NCBI RefSeq assembly: GCF_003634705.1
Contig: NZ_RBWU01000005.1
Coordinates: 620,001-684,000 of the forward strand
Length of the DNA: 64,000 bases
Source: Actinomadura pelletieri DSM 43383
Lineage (GTDB): Bacteria > Actinomycetota > Actinomycetes > Streptosporangiales > Streptosporangiaceae
Direction of reading: 5' to 3'
Of this stretch, positions 17,543-26,383 are shown piece by piece; the first letter of the stretch is position 1; every line of letters starts with the position of its first letter. The position numbers were made by a program, and so were the translations under genes. Below the pieces are notes generated by a model. It did no database searches. It had not been told where the DNA came from and was given only the letters and a program-made list of their open reading frames with translations.

Positions 17543-20500
17543 CTACTCTTTACGGGACCAAATCGAGGTTCCCTCCGGCGGCATCGCCTCGGCGCGCCGC
17601 AGGAACTCCGCCGGCTCCAGCGCCTCCCCGGCCGAGGCGGCCGCCGCGAACGCGGTCTCGCCCAACTCGCCGCGCGCCCGGTCGGACGCGCGGTCGATGT
17701 CGGCACACTCGGTCGGGCCGGGGCGCACTCCGGAGTCCGTCCTGATCGCCGCGGCCTTCCCCAGCGCCTCGGCCGCCTCGCGGTGCCGCCCGGACAGGGT
17801 CAGCGCACCGGCCAGGCCCTCCAGGGCGCCGGCCAGGTCACGCGGCGACTCCAACCTGATCGCGACGGCCAGCGCGTCTCGTTGGTAGGTCAGGGCGGTG
17901 GGTGCGTCGCCGCGGGCCTCCGCGATCTGGCCTAGGGCGATCTGGATCAGGGGCAGGTACAGGGGTGGGAACTCCTCGGGCGACACGGCTCGGAGCATGG
18001 TCTCGAAGCGGTCCTGCGCGTCGTCCAGCCGCCCGTCGGCCAGCGCCACCAGCCCGAGCCCGAGATCGGCGAACGTGACGGCCGAGGCGTGTCCCTGGTC
18101 GACGGCCACCCGCATCGCGCGGCCGAAGAGCCGCCGCGCGGACGACTGGTCGCCGCGCAGGTAGGCGATCCAGCCGCGCCACGCCATCCGGGACGCGACG
18201 TCCGGCCACAGGTGCAGTTCCTCGGCCATCCGCTGGCCGTCCTGCTGGAGCCGTTCCGCCCGGTCGTAGTCGCCGGTCAGCTCGGCCAGCGCGCCGAGTC
18301 CCTCGATCGCCTGGAGCCGTCCCCACCGGTCGCCGGTCTCGCCGAACAGCCGGTCCGCCCGCTCGGCGTCACGGCGCATCGCGGCCGGGTCGCCGTGGGC
18401 GTGGCCGTGCATCGCCCGCAGCGCCAGCGCCGCCGCCTCGCCCCAGCGGTCACCGGACGCGCGGAACCCGGTCAGCGCCTCCTCCAGCGTCACCGCGGCC
18501 TCCGCGACATCGTCCACCTGGAAATATGCCAGGGTCAGGAACCACCGTGCCCAGGCCCGCGTACCGGCGTCGGCGGTCGCGTCGACGTGCCGCAACGCCT
18601 CGTCACGGCGGGCCGCGGCCAGGTCTCCGTCCACCCCCTTGAGGGCGGCGAGGCCCGCTCGCCATGTCAACGCCCGCGCCAGGACGCCGGGTGAGGCGCC
18701 GTCGAGTTCCAGCGCCGTGTCCAGCGAACGCAGCGCCTCGGTCAACCTGCCGCGCAGGAACCAGTACCAGGCCAGCGCGTCGACCAGTCGCAACGCGTCG
18801 TCCGCCGCGCCGTCGGCGACGGTCTCGTCCAGCGCGGCGCGCAGGTTCGCGGTCTCGGTGTCGAGGATCCGCAGCCAGCGCGTCTGGTCGTGCCCGCGCA
18901 GGTGGCGCGCGGCGCGTTCGGCCAGGTCGATGTAGTGGCGGCTGTGCGCCCGCCGGACGCGTGCCTCCTCCCCCGCCTCGGCGAGCCGCTCGGCGGCGTA
19001 CGCGGCGATCGACTCCAGCAGCCGGTACCGCGGGCCCTCGCCCGGACGCTCCGTCATGACGACCAGCGAGCGATCGACCAGCCGCACCAGCAGGTCCAGC
19101 ACCTCCGCCTCGGGGACGCCCCCGCCGCCGCACGCCGCCTCGGCGGACTCCAGCGCGCAGCCGTCGGCATGGACCGACAGCCGCCGCAGGACGGCCCGTT
19201 CCGGCCCGGTCAGCAGATCCCAACTCCAGTCGATCACCGCGGTGAGGGTCCGTTGCCGGGCGGGCGCGCCGCGATGCCCGGACGACAGCACCCGGAACCG
19301 GTCGTCCAGCCGGGAGACGAGGCCCTCGACGCCGAGCGTCCGCACCTTGGTCGCGGCCAGTTCCAGGGCGAGCGGGAGGCCGTCCAGCCGCCGGCACAGC
19401 TCCGCGACCGGCCCCGACGTCGCGTCGTCGAGCCGGAACCCGCGCGAGGCCGCCTCCGCCCGCGCCGCGAACAGCCGCACCGCGCTCGACGCCGCCGGGT
19501 CGTCGCCGACACCGGGCACCTCCAGCGGCGGGACGGCCCACACGACCTCCCCGGGCAGTCCGAGCGGCTCCCGGCTCGTCGCGAGGATCCGCACGCCCGG
19601 CACCCGGCGCAGCAGCCTGTCCACCAGCTCGGCGGCCTGGTCGATCACGTGCTCGCAGTTGTCCAGGACGAGCAGCAACCGGCGGGCGCCGAGCGCCGCC
19701 GCGAGCCGGTCCAGCGCGGCCTCGGGCGCGCCCGGCGCGTCCCGGATGTCGAGGATCGCCGTGACGGCCTCGGCCAGATCGGGGAGCGTCGAGCGTTCGA
19801 ACCCGGCCAGCTCCGCCATCCGGACGCCGTCGCCGAACGCGTCCACCAGCCCGGCGGCCACCTCCACCGCCAGCCTGGTCTTGCCGACGCCGCCGGGCCC
19901 GGTCAGGGTGACGAGCCGGTCGGTGCCGATCTTGGCGCGGACGCGGCGGACGGCCTGGTCGCGGCCGATCAGTTCGGTGGTCGGAACGGGCAGGTTCGAC
20001 CGCGGGCCCGGCTCGCGGTGGGGCGGGGCGTCCAGGGCGGGGTCCTGCCGGAGGACGGCGCGTTGCAGATCGGAGAGGCCGGTGCCGGGGTCGAGGCCCA
20101 GGTCGTCGGCGAGCAGCGTCCGGTAGTGCTCGAAACTCTCCAGTGCCTCGTTCTGGCGTCCCGCCCGGTACAGCGCCAGCATGTGCGCGGCCCGCAGCCG
20201 CTCGCGCAACGGATGCTCGCCGACCGCGTCACGCAGTTCTCCGGCCAGTGCCCCGTGCTCGCCCAGTAGGAGCCGGGTCTCGGCGTGCTCCTCCAGGACG
20301 GTCAGCCGCAGCTCTTCGAGCCGCGCGGCGGCGGCGCGGGTGAACGGCTCGTCCGCGAGGTCGGCGAACGCGGGGCCGCGCCACAGCCCGAGCGCCTCGG
20401 CCAGCAGCGCCGCGCGCTCCTTCGGCTCGGTCGCCTCGCGCGCCTCGTCCACCAGAACCTGGAACCGGCGGGCGTCGACGCGGGCGTCGGCCGCGCCCAG

Positions 20501-20779
20501 CAGGTACCCGGCGGGACGCGACTCCACCAGCGCCCGCGCGCCCGGTTCCGCGTCCTCCAGCACCCGCCGGAGCTGCGACACCTTCGCCGACAGCGAGCCC
20601 ATCGGGTTCCCGGGCAGCGCCTCGCCCCACAGGTCGTCGATCAGGCGGTCGGCGGGCACCGGACGTCCCTCGTGCGCCAGCAGGTCCGCGAGCAGCGCGC
20701 GGACCTTCAACCCGGGCACCGCAACGAGCCCGCCGTCGTCGGTCCACACGGCGAGCGGTCCGAGTACCCCGAAACGCAC
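17543..20779 (-). CDS. AfsR/SARP-like BTAD regulator with NB-ARC ATPase and TPR domains
   Basis: 1078 residues, GTG start. Domain order: OmpR-type winged helix (1-95, VRALLADLLAHEGRPVPADRL and GSLSAKVSQLRRVLEDA), BTAD all-helical domain (96-245, DARRFQVLVDEARE, RLRAAHMLALYRAGRQNEAL), NB-ARC/STAND ATPase (about 265-560, Walker A GPGGVGKTRLAVEVA, Walker B RRLLLVLDNCEH), then a TPR array to the end. It resembles AfsR-class activators of secondary metabolism or stress genes that bind direct repeats near -35. No biosynthetic cluster lies in the window. It is divergent from the DHFR-fold gene across a 119-bp gap that holds a SARP-like direct repeat. Confidence 0.92.
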   Translation of the reverse strand: MRFGVLGPLAVWTDDGGLVAVPGLKVRALLADLLAHEGRPVPADRLIDDLWGEALPGNPMGSLSAKVSQLRRVLEDAEPGARALVESRPAGYLLGAADARVDARRFQVLVDEAREATEPKERAALLAEALGLWRGPAFADLADEPFTRAAAARLEELRLTVLEEHAETRLLLGEHGALAGELRDAVGEHPLRERLRAAHMLALYRAGRQNEALESFEHYRTLLADDLGLDPGTGLSDLQRAVLRQDPALDAPPHREPGPRSNLPVPTTELIGRDQAVRRVRAKIGTDRLVTLTGPGGVGKTRLAVEVAAGLVDAFGDGVRMAELAGFERSTLPDLAEAVTAILDIRDAPGAPEAALDRLAAALGARRLLLVLDNCEHVIDQAAELVDRLLRRVPGVRILATSREPLGLPGEVVWAVPPLEVPGVGDDPAASSAVRLFAARAEAASRGFRLDDATSGPVAELCRRLDGLPLALELAATKVRTLGVEGLVSRLDDRFRVLSSGHRGAPARQRTLTAVIDWSWDLLTGPERAVLRRLSVHADGCALESAEAACGGGGVPEAEVLDLLVRLVDRSLVVMTERPGEGPRYRLLESIAAYAAERLAEAGEEARVRRAHSRHYIDLAERAARHLRGHDQTRWLRILDTETANLRAALDETVADGAADDALRLVDALAWYWFLRGRLTEALRSLDTALELDGASPGVLARALTWRAGLAALKGVDGDLAAARRDEALRHVDATADAGTRAWARWFLTLAYFQVDDVAEAAVTLEEALTGFRASGDRWGEAAALALRAMHGHAHGDPAAMRRDAERADRLFGETGDRWGRLQAIEGLGALAELTGDYDRAERLQQDGQRMAEELHLWPDVASRMAWRGWIAYLRGDQSSARRLFGRAMRVAVDQGHASAVTFADLGLGLVALADGRLDDAQDRFETMLRAVSPEEFPPLYLPLIQIALGQIAEARGDAPTALTYQRDALAVAIRLESPRDLAGALEGLAGALTLSGRHREAAEALGKAAAIRTDSGVRPGPTECADIDRASDRARGELGETAFAAAASAGEALEPAEFLRRAEAMPPEGTSIWSRKE

Positions 20780-20811
20780 ATCCCGACCTTAGTCGCGGCC
20801 CTGAAGGAAGG

Positions 20812-20838
20812 GGACCGTAAGGATCCCGTAAACGGTCC
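20812..20838. promoter_or_regulatory. SARP-like direct repeat and inverted repeat between the AfsR-like and DHFR-like genes
   Basis: CCGTAA occurs at 20815-20820 and again at 20826-20831, an 11-bp period (one DNA turn), as in sites bound by SARP/AfsR winged helices. The same stretch is flanked by GGACCGT (20812-20818) and ACGGTCC (20832-20838), an inverted repeat. It lies in the shared regulatory gap, 60 bp before the reductase start. Binding is an inference. Confidence 0.45.
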
Positions 20839-20898
20839 GGCGCATCGTGGGTCCACGACGCCGGAAGGCGGACGATATCGAAACCGACGGAGGAGACC

Positions 20899-21459
20899 AT
20901 GCGTAAGATCATCAGCTCGACGTACATCTCGCTGGACGGCGTCATCGAGCAGCCGCAGAACTGGACGTCGGCGTACTTCCAGGACGAGGCCGCCGCCTAC
21001 GCCAAGGACCTGCTCTTCTCCTGCGACGCGCTTCTCATGGGACGCCGGACGTTCGACGGCTTCTCACAGGCGTGGCCCGCGATGGAGGAGGCGACCGGCG
21101 ACTTCGGCGTCCGCATGAACACCCTGCCGCACTACGTGGTGTCCGACACGCTCAACAAGCCCGGCTGGGGCGACACCACGGTGATCCGCCGGGCCGACGC
21201 CGTCGCCGAGATCACCAGGTTGAAGGAGCGGGACGGCCAGGACATCCTCCAGTACGGCTTCGGCCCGGTGTCGCGGACGCTCGTCGACAACGGACTGCTG
21301 GACGAGCTGCGCCTGTGGATCCACCCGGTCATCGTCGGCACCGGCGACCCCGACGAACTGCTCAACCGCGCGGACTTCTCCGCCTCGTTCGAGCTGGCCG
21401 GCACCGAGTCCTTCAAGACCGGCGTCATCGTCGCGACCTACCGTCCCGTCGCCAGGTGA
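20899..21459 (+). CDS. RibD C-terminal / DHFR-fold family reductase
   Basis: 186 residues. Dihydrofolate-reductase-like fold of the YyaP/RibD-C class: N-terminal ISSTYISLDGVIEQP, the LLMGRRTFDGF nucleotide-binding segment, LQYGFGPVSRTLVDNGLLDEL (the GxGxxxxxL loop plus helix) and the IHPVIVGTG strand. Proteins of this class use NADPH on pteridine, pyrimidine or unrelated carbonyl substrates; the actual substrate is unknown. A good GGAGGAG ribosome-binding site precedes the ATG. Divergent from the AfsR-like regulator, so probably one of its targets. Confidence 0.9.
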   Translation: MRKIISSTYISLDGVIEQPQNWTSAYFQDEAAAYAKDLLFSCDALLMGRRTFDGFSQAWPAMEEATGDFGVRMNTLPHYVVSDTLNKPGWGDTTVIRRADAVAEITRLKERDGQDILQYGFGPVSRTLVDNGLLDELRLWIHPVIVGTGDPDELLNRADFSASFELAGTESFKTGVIVATYRPVAR

Positions 21460-21480
21460 CGGGACTCGCGACCCGCAAGC

Positions 21481-22509
21481 TCAGCCCGCGGTGCTCGCGA
21501 GCTGGTCGATGGCGCTCCGCAGCAGGACGGGCGTGCGGGCGGGCGGTTCCGCCTGCACGCCGAGCCTGTTGAGGACGTCCCGGTACCGGGCGATGTCGGC
21601 GGGCCTGTCCGGGTAGAGGGCGCCGGCGAGCTGCTCCAGGTACACGACGTCGGGCAGCTCCGGCTCGGCGAACCGCAGCAGCGTCACCGGACCGCACTCG
21701 GCCGCGTGCCCGCCGGACGCGAACGGCAGGACCTGCACGGTGACGCTCGGCAGCCGCGCCATGTCGATCAGGAAGCGGATCTGCTCGGCCATCGTCTCGG
21801 CGCCGCCGACCACGCGCCGCAGCGCGGCCTCGTCGACGACCGCCCACAGCTTCAGCGGGTCGGGGCGGTCGAACACCCGGCGGCGGCGCATCCGCAGCTC
21901 GACCCGCCGTTCGATCTCCTCCGCGGACGCCTCCGGATGCCGCGCCGCGATGAGGGCGCGGGCGTAACCGGGCGTCTGGAGCAGCTCGGGGACGTCCTGG
22001 ACCTCGTACACGCGGGCGACCACGGCGCCCTGCTCCAGCCCGAGGTAGGGCTCGAACCAGCCGGGCACCAGGTCGCCGTACTCCTGCCACCAGCCGGGAC
22101 GGTTGGCGAGGTCGACGAGCTCCAGCACCGGATCGCGGCGGCACGGGTCGGTGACGCCGTAGAGGGTCAGCAGGTCGGCGACGTCGCGTTCCTTGAACCC
22201 GACACGGCCCAGCTCCATTCTGCTGATCTTGGAGTGGGAGCCGCGGATCTCGTAACCGGCGTCCTCGACGGAGATCCGCGCCATCTCGCGGAAACGGCGC
22301 AGCTGCGTCCCGACCAGCATGCGCAGCACCGTCGGGCCGGCGGACCGGTAGTCCTCCGCGGAGACGGCCCGTTCCAGCGAAGAACCGTCCGGATCGTCGA
22401 GGAGGTCGTCCGCGCCCGGCTCACGCACGCCGGGTTCGGTCACGCCAAGCTCGCTCACGTCAAGCTCGCCTTCGTTCATCTCGTCACCGTTCAGTTCGCT
22501 CGCGCTCAT
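21481..22509 (-). CDS. Scr1-family (WhiJ-like) helix-turn-helix regulator
   Basis: 342 residues. After an acidic ~60-residue N-terminal extension (repeats of the GELDVSELGVTEPGV type) comes a Cro/C1 HTH (VGTQLRRFREMARISVEDAGYEI, RGSHSKISRMELGRVGFKERDV). It is followed by the Scr1/DUF5753 effector domain (PGWWQEYGDLVPGWFEPYLGLEQ, VPELLQTPGYARALI, TVQVLPFASGGHAAECGPVTLLRF). The usual partner, a DUF397 gene, is missing directly downstream. Instead the gene follows a PF04672 methyltransferase with a 4-nt overlap. The acidic extension is unusual; the start at ATG 22509 is supported by that overlap, with ATG 22476 as the alternative. Confidence 0.9.
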   Translation of the reverse strand: MSASELNGDEMNEGELDVSELGVTEPGVREPGADDLLDDPDGSSLERAVSAEDYRSAGPTVLRMLVGTQLRRFREMARISVEDAGYEIRGSHSKISRMELGRVGFKERDVADLLTLYGVTDPCRRDPVLELVDLANRPGWWQEYGDLVPGWFEPYLGLEQGAVVARVYEVQDVPELLQTPGYARALIAARHPEASAEEIERRVELRMRRRRVFDRPDPLKLWAVVDEAALRRVVGGAETMAEQIRFLIDMARLPSVTVQVLPFASGGHAAECGPVTLLRFAEPELPDVVYLEQLAGALYPDRPADIARYRDVLNRLGVQAEPPARTPVLLRSAIDQLASTAG

Positions 22510-23330
22510 GACGGTTTGCGTCCCACGGCGCAGAACTCGTCCACCTCGTCCGGTTCCCCGGACGAGCCGGGCGCGGCCCGCCAGCGCGTCACCGGCACGA
22601 CGCCCGGTTCCAGCACCTCCAGGCCCTCGAAGAACCCGGCGATCATCTCCGGTGTGCGCAGGTAGTACGGGGTGTCGCTCGCCTGGTTCCACATCTTGAT
22701 CGCCGCATGGAACCGCTCACCGGTGAAGACGTCGGTGCTGTCGGCGACGGTCAGATGACTGCCGGGCGCCAGCGCCCCGACCAGACGGGCGACGATCGAG
22801 CGCGCCTCATCGTAGCGGGGAACGTGCCCGAGGATGTTCAGGAGCATGAGTGCGACCGGACGGTCCAGGTCGAGCGTCCGCGCGGCCCCGTCGAGGATGC
22901 GGTCCGGGTGGCGCAGGTCGGCCTCGATGTAGCTGGTGGCCCCCTCGGGAGTGCTGGTCAGCAGGGCGCGCGCGTGGGACAGGACGAGCGGGTCGTTGTC
23001 GACGTACACGACATGGGCGTCCGGCGCGGCGCGCTGCGCGACCTCGTGGGTGTTGTCGACGGTCGGCAGGCCCGTGCCGATGTCGAGGAATTGCCGGACC
23101 CCCGCCTCGGCGGCCAGGTACCGCACGGCGCGGGACAGGAACGCCCGGGACTGCCGGGCGATGTCCACGATCTGCGGGTACACGGCGACGAACCGGTCGC
23201 CCGCGGTCCGGTCGGCCGGGTAGTTGTCCTTGCCGCCGAGCCAGTAGTTCCAGATGCGCGCGGACTGCGGCACCGCGCCGGTGCCCTGGGACGCCGGCGG
23301 CCCCTCGCCGCCCGCTGCGGGGTCTCCCAT
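22506..23330 (-). CDS. PF04672-family SAM-dependent methyltransferase
   Basis: 274 residues, paralogue of the 6966-7763 product. Motifs: SARIWNYWLGGKDNYPADR, FLDIGTGLPTVDNTHEVAQ, VVYVDNDPLVLSHARAL, ALAPGSHLTVADSTD and a C-terminal GLEVLEPGVVPVTRWR. A strong GAGGAGG ribosome-binding site precedes the ATG. First gene of a two-gene unit with the Scr1-type regulator (ATGA overlap). The tight coupling suggests that the methyltransferase and the DNA-binding protein act in one pathway. Substrate unknown. Confidence 0.93.
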   Translation of the reverse strand: MGDPAAGGEGPPASQGTGAVPQSARIWNYWLGGKDNYPADRTAGDRFVAVYPQIVDIARQSRAFLSRAVRYLAAEAGVRQFLDIGTGLPTVDNTHEVAQRAAPDAHVVYVDNDPLVLSHARALLTSTPEGATSYIEADLRHPDRILDGAARTLDLDRPVALMLLNILGHVPRYDEARSIVARLVGALAPGSHLTVADSTDVFTGERFHAAIKMWNQASDTPYYLRTPEMIAGFFEGLEVLEPGVVPVTRWRAAPGSSGEPDEVDEFCAVGRKPS

Positions 23331-23605
23331 GGGACGCCTCCTCGGGAGCGCAAGTACCTTTCTCGACGGAGAAGTTACTCGTAAATCCCTGACTTGCCCA
23401 CTGGCACGTTTGTCCCAGTTCGTACTGATCTACCGAGATGTACGCTGAACAACCGGCCCATACCCGTCGCGACCTGCCACGATACGGGTTCTCCAAAAAA
23501 ATCTTTGAAGAACTCGGGCCGCGATGTCGAATCCGCCGTCCCCTCTTCGACGCGTTCGATGAGAGGCCGGAAGGGACCGGCCCACGACACACGAGGGAGC
23601 CCGCG

Positions 23606-23959
23606 ATGCGGTTCATGCTGATGACGACGGACGACGGCTCGGCCGCCCAGAACCAGGACGAGTCCATGTTCGTGGAGATGGGCAAGTTCATCGAGGAGAT
23701 GTCCAAGGCCGGGGTGTTGCTCGCGACCGGCGGTCTCGAGCCGGGCGGCACCCGCATCGTCTCGTCCGGCGGCAAGGTCACCGTCACCGACGGGCCGTTC
23801 GCCGAGGCCAAGGAGACGGTCGTCGGGTTCGCGCTGATCGAGGTCCGCAGCAGGGAAGAGGCCATCGAGCTGTCCAAGCGGTTCTGGGCGATCGTCGGCG
23901 ACGGCGAGGGCGTGATCCAGCAGGTGTTCGGCCCGGGCGACCCCGCCCCCGGCGCATGA
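23606..23959 (+). CDS. YCII-related (DGPF-domain) protein
   Basis: 117 residues. Small dimeric ferredoxin-like fold of the YCII/DGPF family: MRFMLMTTDD start, GGLEPGG, and the family-defining VTDGPFAEAKETVVGFALIEV. The ATG at 23606 has GAGGGAG upstream; in-frame sequence back to 23438 has the character of leader rather than protein. It stands 79 nt before an ECF42-class sigma factor gene, and this pair is conserved across actinobacteria. DGPF proteins are known as genomic partners and targets of ECF42 sigma factors; their biochemical role is unclear. Confidence 0.92.
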   Translation: MRFMLMTTDDGSAAQNQDESMFVEMGKFIEEMSKAGVLLATGGLEPGGTRIVSSGGKVTVTDGPFAEAKETVVGFALIEVRSREEAIELSKRFWAIVGDGEGVIQQVFGPGDPAPGA

Positions 23960-24038
23960 GCGCTTTTCGCGGGTGAACCGGGCGCCGGACGCCCGGTGAG
24001 CTTGCGCGACGGCCGGTGCGGGTGCTCTCATCGGCGGC

Positions 24039-25298
24039 GTGACGACAGCGGACAGGTCCGGCGTGCACGCGCGCGTCGACGCGGTGTGGCGGCTGGAGGC
24101 CGCCCGCATCATCGCGGGGCTCGCCCGGATGGTGCACGACATCGGGCTGGCCGAGGAACTCGCGCAGGACGCGCTGGTCGCCGCGCTCGAACAGTGGCCC
24201 GAGTCAGGCGTCCCGGACAATCCGGGCGCCTGGCTCATGGCCGTCGGCAAGCGTCGCGCCATCGACCGGCTCCGCCGTGACCAGCGCCTGGAGCACAAGC
24301 TGGCGGAGATCGGCCGCGACCTGGAGTCCCGGCCCGCGCCGGAACCCGACGTCCCCGACGACGACCACATCGAGGACGACGTGCTCCGGCTCGTCTTCAC
24401 CGCCTGCCATCCCGTCCTGTCGACCCAGGCCCGGGTGGCGCTGACGCTGCGGATGCTCGGCGGGCTCACCACCGGGGAGATCGCACGGGCGTTCCTCACC
24501 TCGGAGCCGACCGTCGCGCAGCGGATCGTCCGGGCCAAGCGCACGCTGTCGGACGCGGGCGTGCCGTTCGAGGTGCCCGAGGGGCCGGACCGCGCGGCCC
24601 GGCTGTCGTCCGTCCTGGAGGTCATCTACCTGATCTTCAACGAGGGCTACACCGCCACGGCCGGAAGCGACTGGGTGCGCACCGACCTGTGCCAGGAGGC
24701 CCTGCGCCTCGGCCGGATCCTCGCCGAACTGGCACCCGGCGAACCCGAGGTGCACGGGCTCGTCGCGCTGATGGAGATCCAGGCGTCCCGGACGCGGGCG
24801 CGGACCGGGCCGTCCGGTGAGCCCGTCCCGCTGCTGGAGCAGGACCGCGGCCTCTGGGACCGTCTCCTCATCCACCGCGGGTTCGCGGCGCTGCTGCGCG
24901 CCAAGGCGATCGGTGAACCGCTCGGTCCGTACGTTCTGCAGGCGGCGATCGCCGCGTCCCACGCGCAGGCCCGCACGGCCGAGGACACCGACTGGGCGCA
25001 GATCGCGTCGCTTTACGAGGTTCTCGCGAGCGTCGCCCCCTCCCCCGTGGTGGAACTCAACCGGGCGGTGGCGGTCGGCAGGGCGCACGGCCCGGCCCGG
25101 GGCCTCGAACTCGCCGACAGGCTGGTGGACGAACCGTCCCTGCGCGGCTACCACCTGCTGCCGAGCGTTCGCGGTGACCTGCTCGCCCGGCTCGGACGCA
25201 CCGCCGAGGCCAGGGCGGAGTTCGAGCGCGCCGCGGAACTGACCCACAACGAGCCCGAACGCCGTGCCCTCCTCGACCGCGCCGCCGCCCTGGACTGA
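24039..25298 (+). CDS. ECF42-group RNA polymerase sigma factor with C-terminal TPR-like extension
   Basis: 419 residues, GTG start. Sigma region 2 lies at about 1-90 (GLAEELAQDALVAALEQWP, PGAWLMAVGKRRAIDRLRRD) and region 4 at about 110-180 (VALTLRMLGGLTTGEIARAF, EPTVAQRIVRAKR). A ~230-residue SnoaL-free, DUF6596/TPR-like extension follows (LSSVLEVIYLIFNEGYTATAG ... ELNRAVAVGRAHGP). This layout and the adjacent DGPF gene identify the ECF42 group, in which the C-terminal extension, rather than a separate anti-sigma factor, is needed for activity. Consistent with that, no anti-sigma gene is nearby. Confidence 0.93.
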   Translation: MTTADRSGVHARVDAVWRLEAARIIAGLARMVHDIGLAEELAQDALVAALEQWPESGVPDNPGAWLMAVGKRRAIDRLRRDQRLEHKLAEIGRDLESRPAPEPDVPDDDHIEDDVLRLVFTACHPVLSTQARVALTLRMLGGLTTGEIARAFLTSEPTVAQRIVRAKRTLSDAGVPFEVPEGPDRAARLSSVLEVIYLIFNEGYTATAGSDWVRTDLCQEALRLGRILAELAPGEPEVHGLVALMEIQASRTRARTGPSGEPVPLLEQDRGLWDRLLIHRGFAALLRAKAIGEPLGPYVLQAAIAASHAQARTAEDTDWAQIASLYEVLASVAPSPVVELNRAVAVGRAHGPARGLELADRLVDEPSLRGYHLLPSVRGDLLARLGRTAEARAEFERAAELTHNEPERRALLDRAAALD

Positions 25299-25386
25299 GC
25301 TTTCAGGGTTGCCCCGGAAACCGGATCATGACAGGTTTCAACTTGGGGTTTGGTACTGACGCGGGTCGAAGACGGAGGGACATCCA

Positions 25387-26337
25387 GTGATCACGCTTTC
25401 GGACGTCGAGGCCGCCGCCGACCGCGTCGCGGACCGGATCCGCCGCACGCCGGTGGTCGAGGTGGACCCCGCGCCCCTCGCGCCCGCCTCGCCCGTCGCG
25501 CGCATGTGGCTGAAGCTGGAGCTGACCCAGCACACCGGGTCGTTCAAGGCGCGCGGCGCGTTCAACCACGTCCTCGCCGCGCGGGCCGAGGGGCGGCTGC
25601 CGGACATCGGGATCGTCGCGGCGTCCGGAGGCAACGCGGGCCTCGCGTTCGCGTACGCGGCGGCGAAGGTGGGCGTGCCCGCCGAGGTGTACGTGCCGGA
25701 GACCGCGCCCGCCGTCAAGGTCGCCCGGCTGCGCGCGCTCGGCGCCACGGTCGTCCAGGTCGGCACCCGGTACGCCGCGGCGCAGGACGCCGCCACCAAA
25801 CGCGCCGCCGACACCGGTGCGCTGTTCTGCCACGCCTACGACCTGCCCGCGGTCTGCGCCGGTCAGGGAACGCTCGGCCTGGAACTCCTGGAACAGACCG
25901 GCGGGGAGATCGACACCGTCCTGGTCGCGGTCGGCGGCGGCGGGCTGATGGCGGGCATCGCCACCGCGCTCACGGGGACCGCTCGCGTCGTCGGTGTCGA
26001 GCCCGAACGCATCCCGACCCTCGAACGCGCGCTGCACGCGGGACGTCCGGTCGACGTGGACGTCTCCGGCATCGCCGCCGACTCGCTCGGCGCCACCCGT
26101 CTCGGCGACATCGCGTTCTCGGTCGCCTCCCACACCGGGGTCCTCCCGGTCCTCGTCTCCGAGGAGGCGATCGTCGAGGCGCGCCGGTTCGTGTGGGCCG
26201 AGTATCGCCTGGTCATCGAGCACGGCGCCGCCACCGCCGTCGCCGCGCTCCGCTCGGGCGCGTACCGGCCCGCCCCGGACGAACGGGTCGTGGTCCTTCT
26301 GTGCGGTGCCAACACCGACCCGTCCGACCTAGGCTGA
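25387..26337 (+). CDS. Threonine/serine dehydratase-like PLP enzyme
   Basis: 316 residues, fold type II PLP enzyme. K54 in TGSFKARGAF forms the Schiff base; ASGGNAGLAFAYAA is the cofactor-phosphate/substrate loop (the usual SxGN is here SGGN), and VAVGGGGLMAG is the glycine-rich phosphate cup. The length and lack of an ACT regulatory domain match catabolic threonine/serine dehydratases or serine racemase-like enzymes, which yield 2-oxobutyrate or pyruvate plus ammonia. GTG start at 25387 with GGAGGGA at good spacing. Monocistronic; the next gene converges from the other strand. Confidence 0.9.
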   Translation: MITLSDVEAAADRVADRIRRTPVVEVDPAPLAPASPVARMWLKLELTQHTGSFKARGAFNHVLAARAEGRLPDIGIVAASGGNAGLAFAYAAAKVGVPAEVYVPETAPAVKVARLRALGATVVQVGTRYAAAQDAATKRAADTGALFCHAYDLPAVCAGQGTLGLELLEQTGGEIDTVLVAVGGGGLMAGIATALTGTARVVGVEPERIPTLERALHAGRPVDVDVSGIAADSLGATRLGDIAFSVASHTGVLPVLVSEEAIVEARRFVWAEYRLVIEHGAATAVAALRSGAYRPAPDERVVVLLCGANTDPSDLG

Positions 26338-26383
26338 ACGAACGCCTCGGGTTCCGTTCAGCCCACGTCTCCCGGCCGACTGG

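Noticed and set aside
23375-24625. Minus-strand frame of 416 codons over the DGPF and ECF42 genes
   Set aside because: Opposite-strand shadow of the conserved ECF42 pair; low-complexity Ser/Arg composition.
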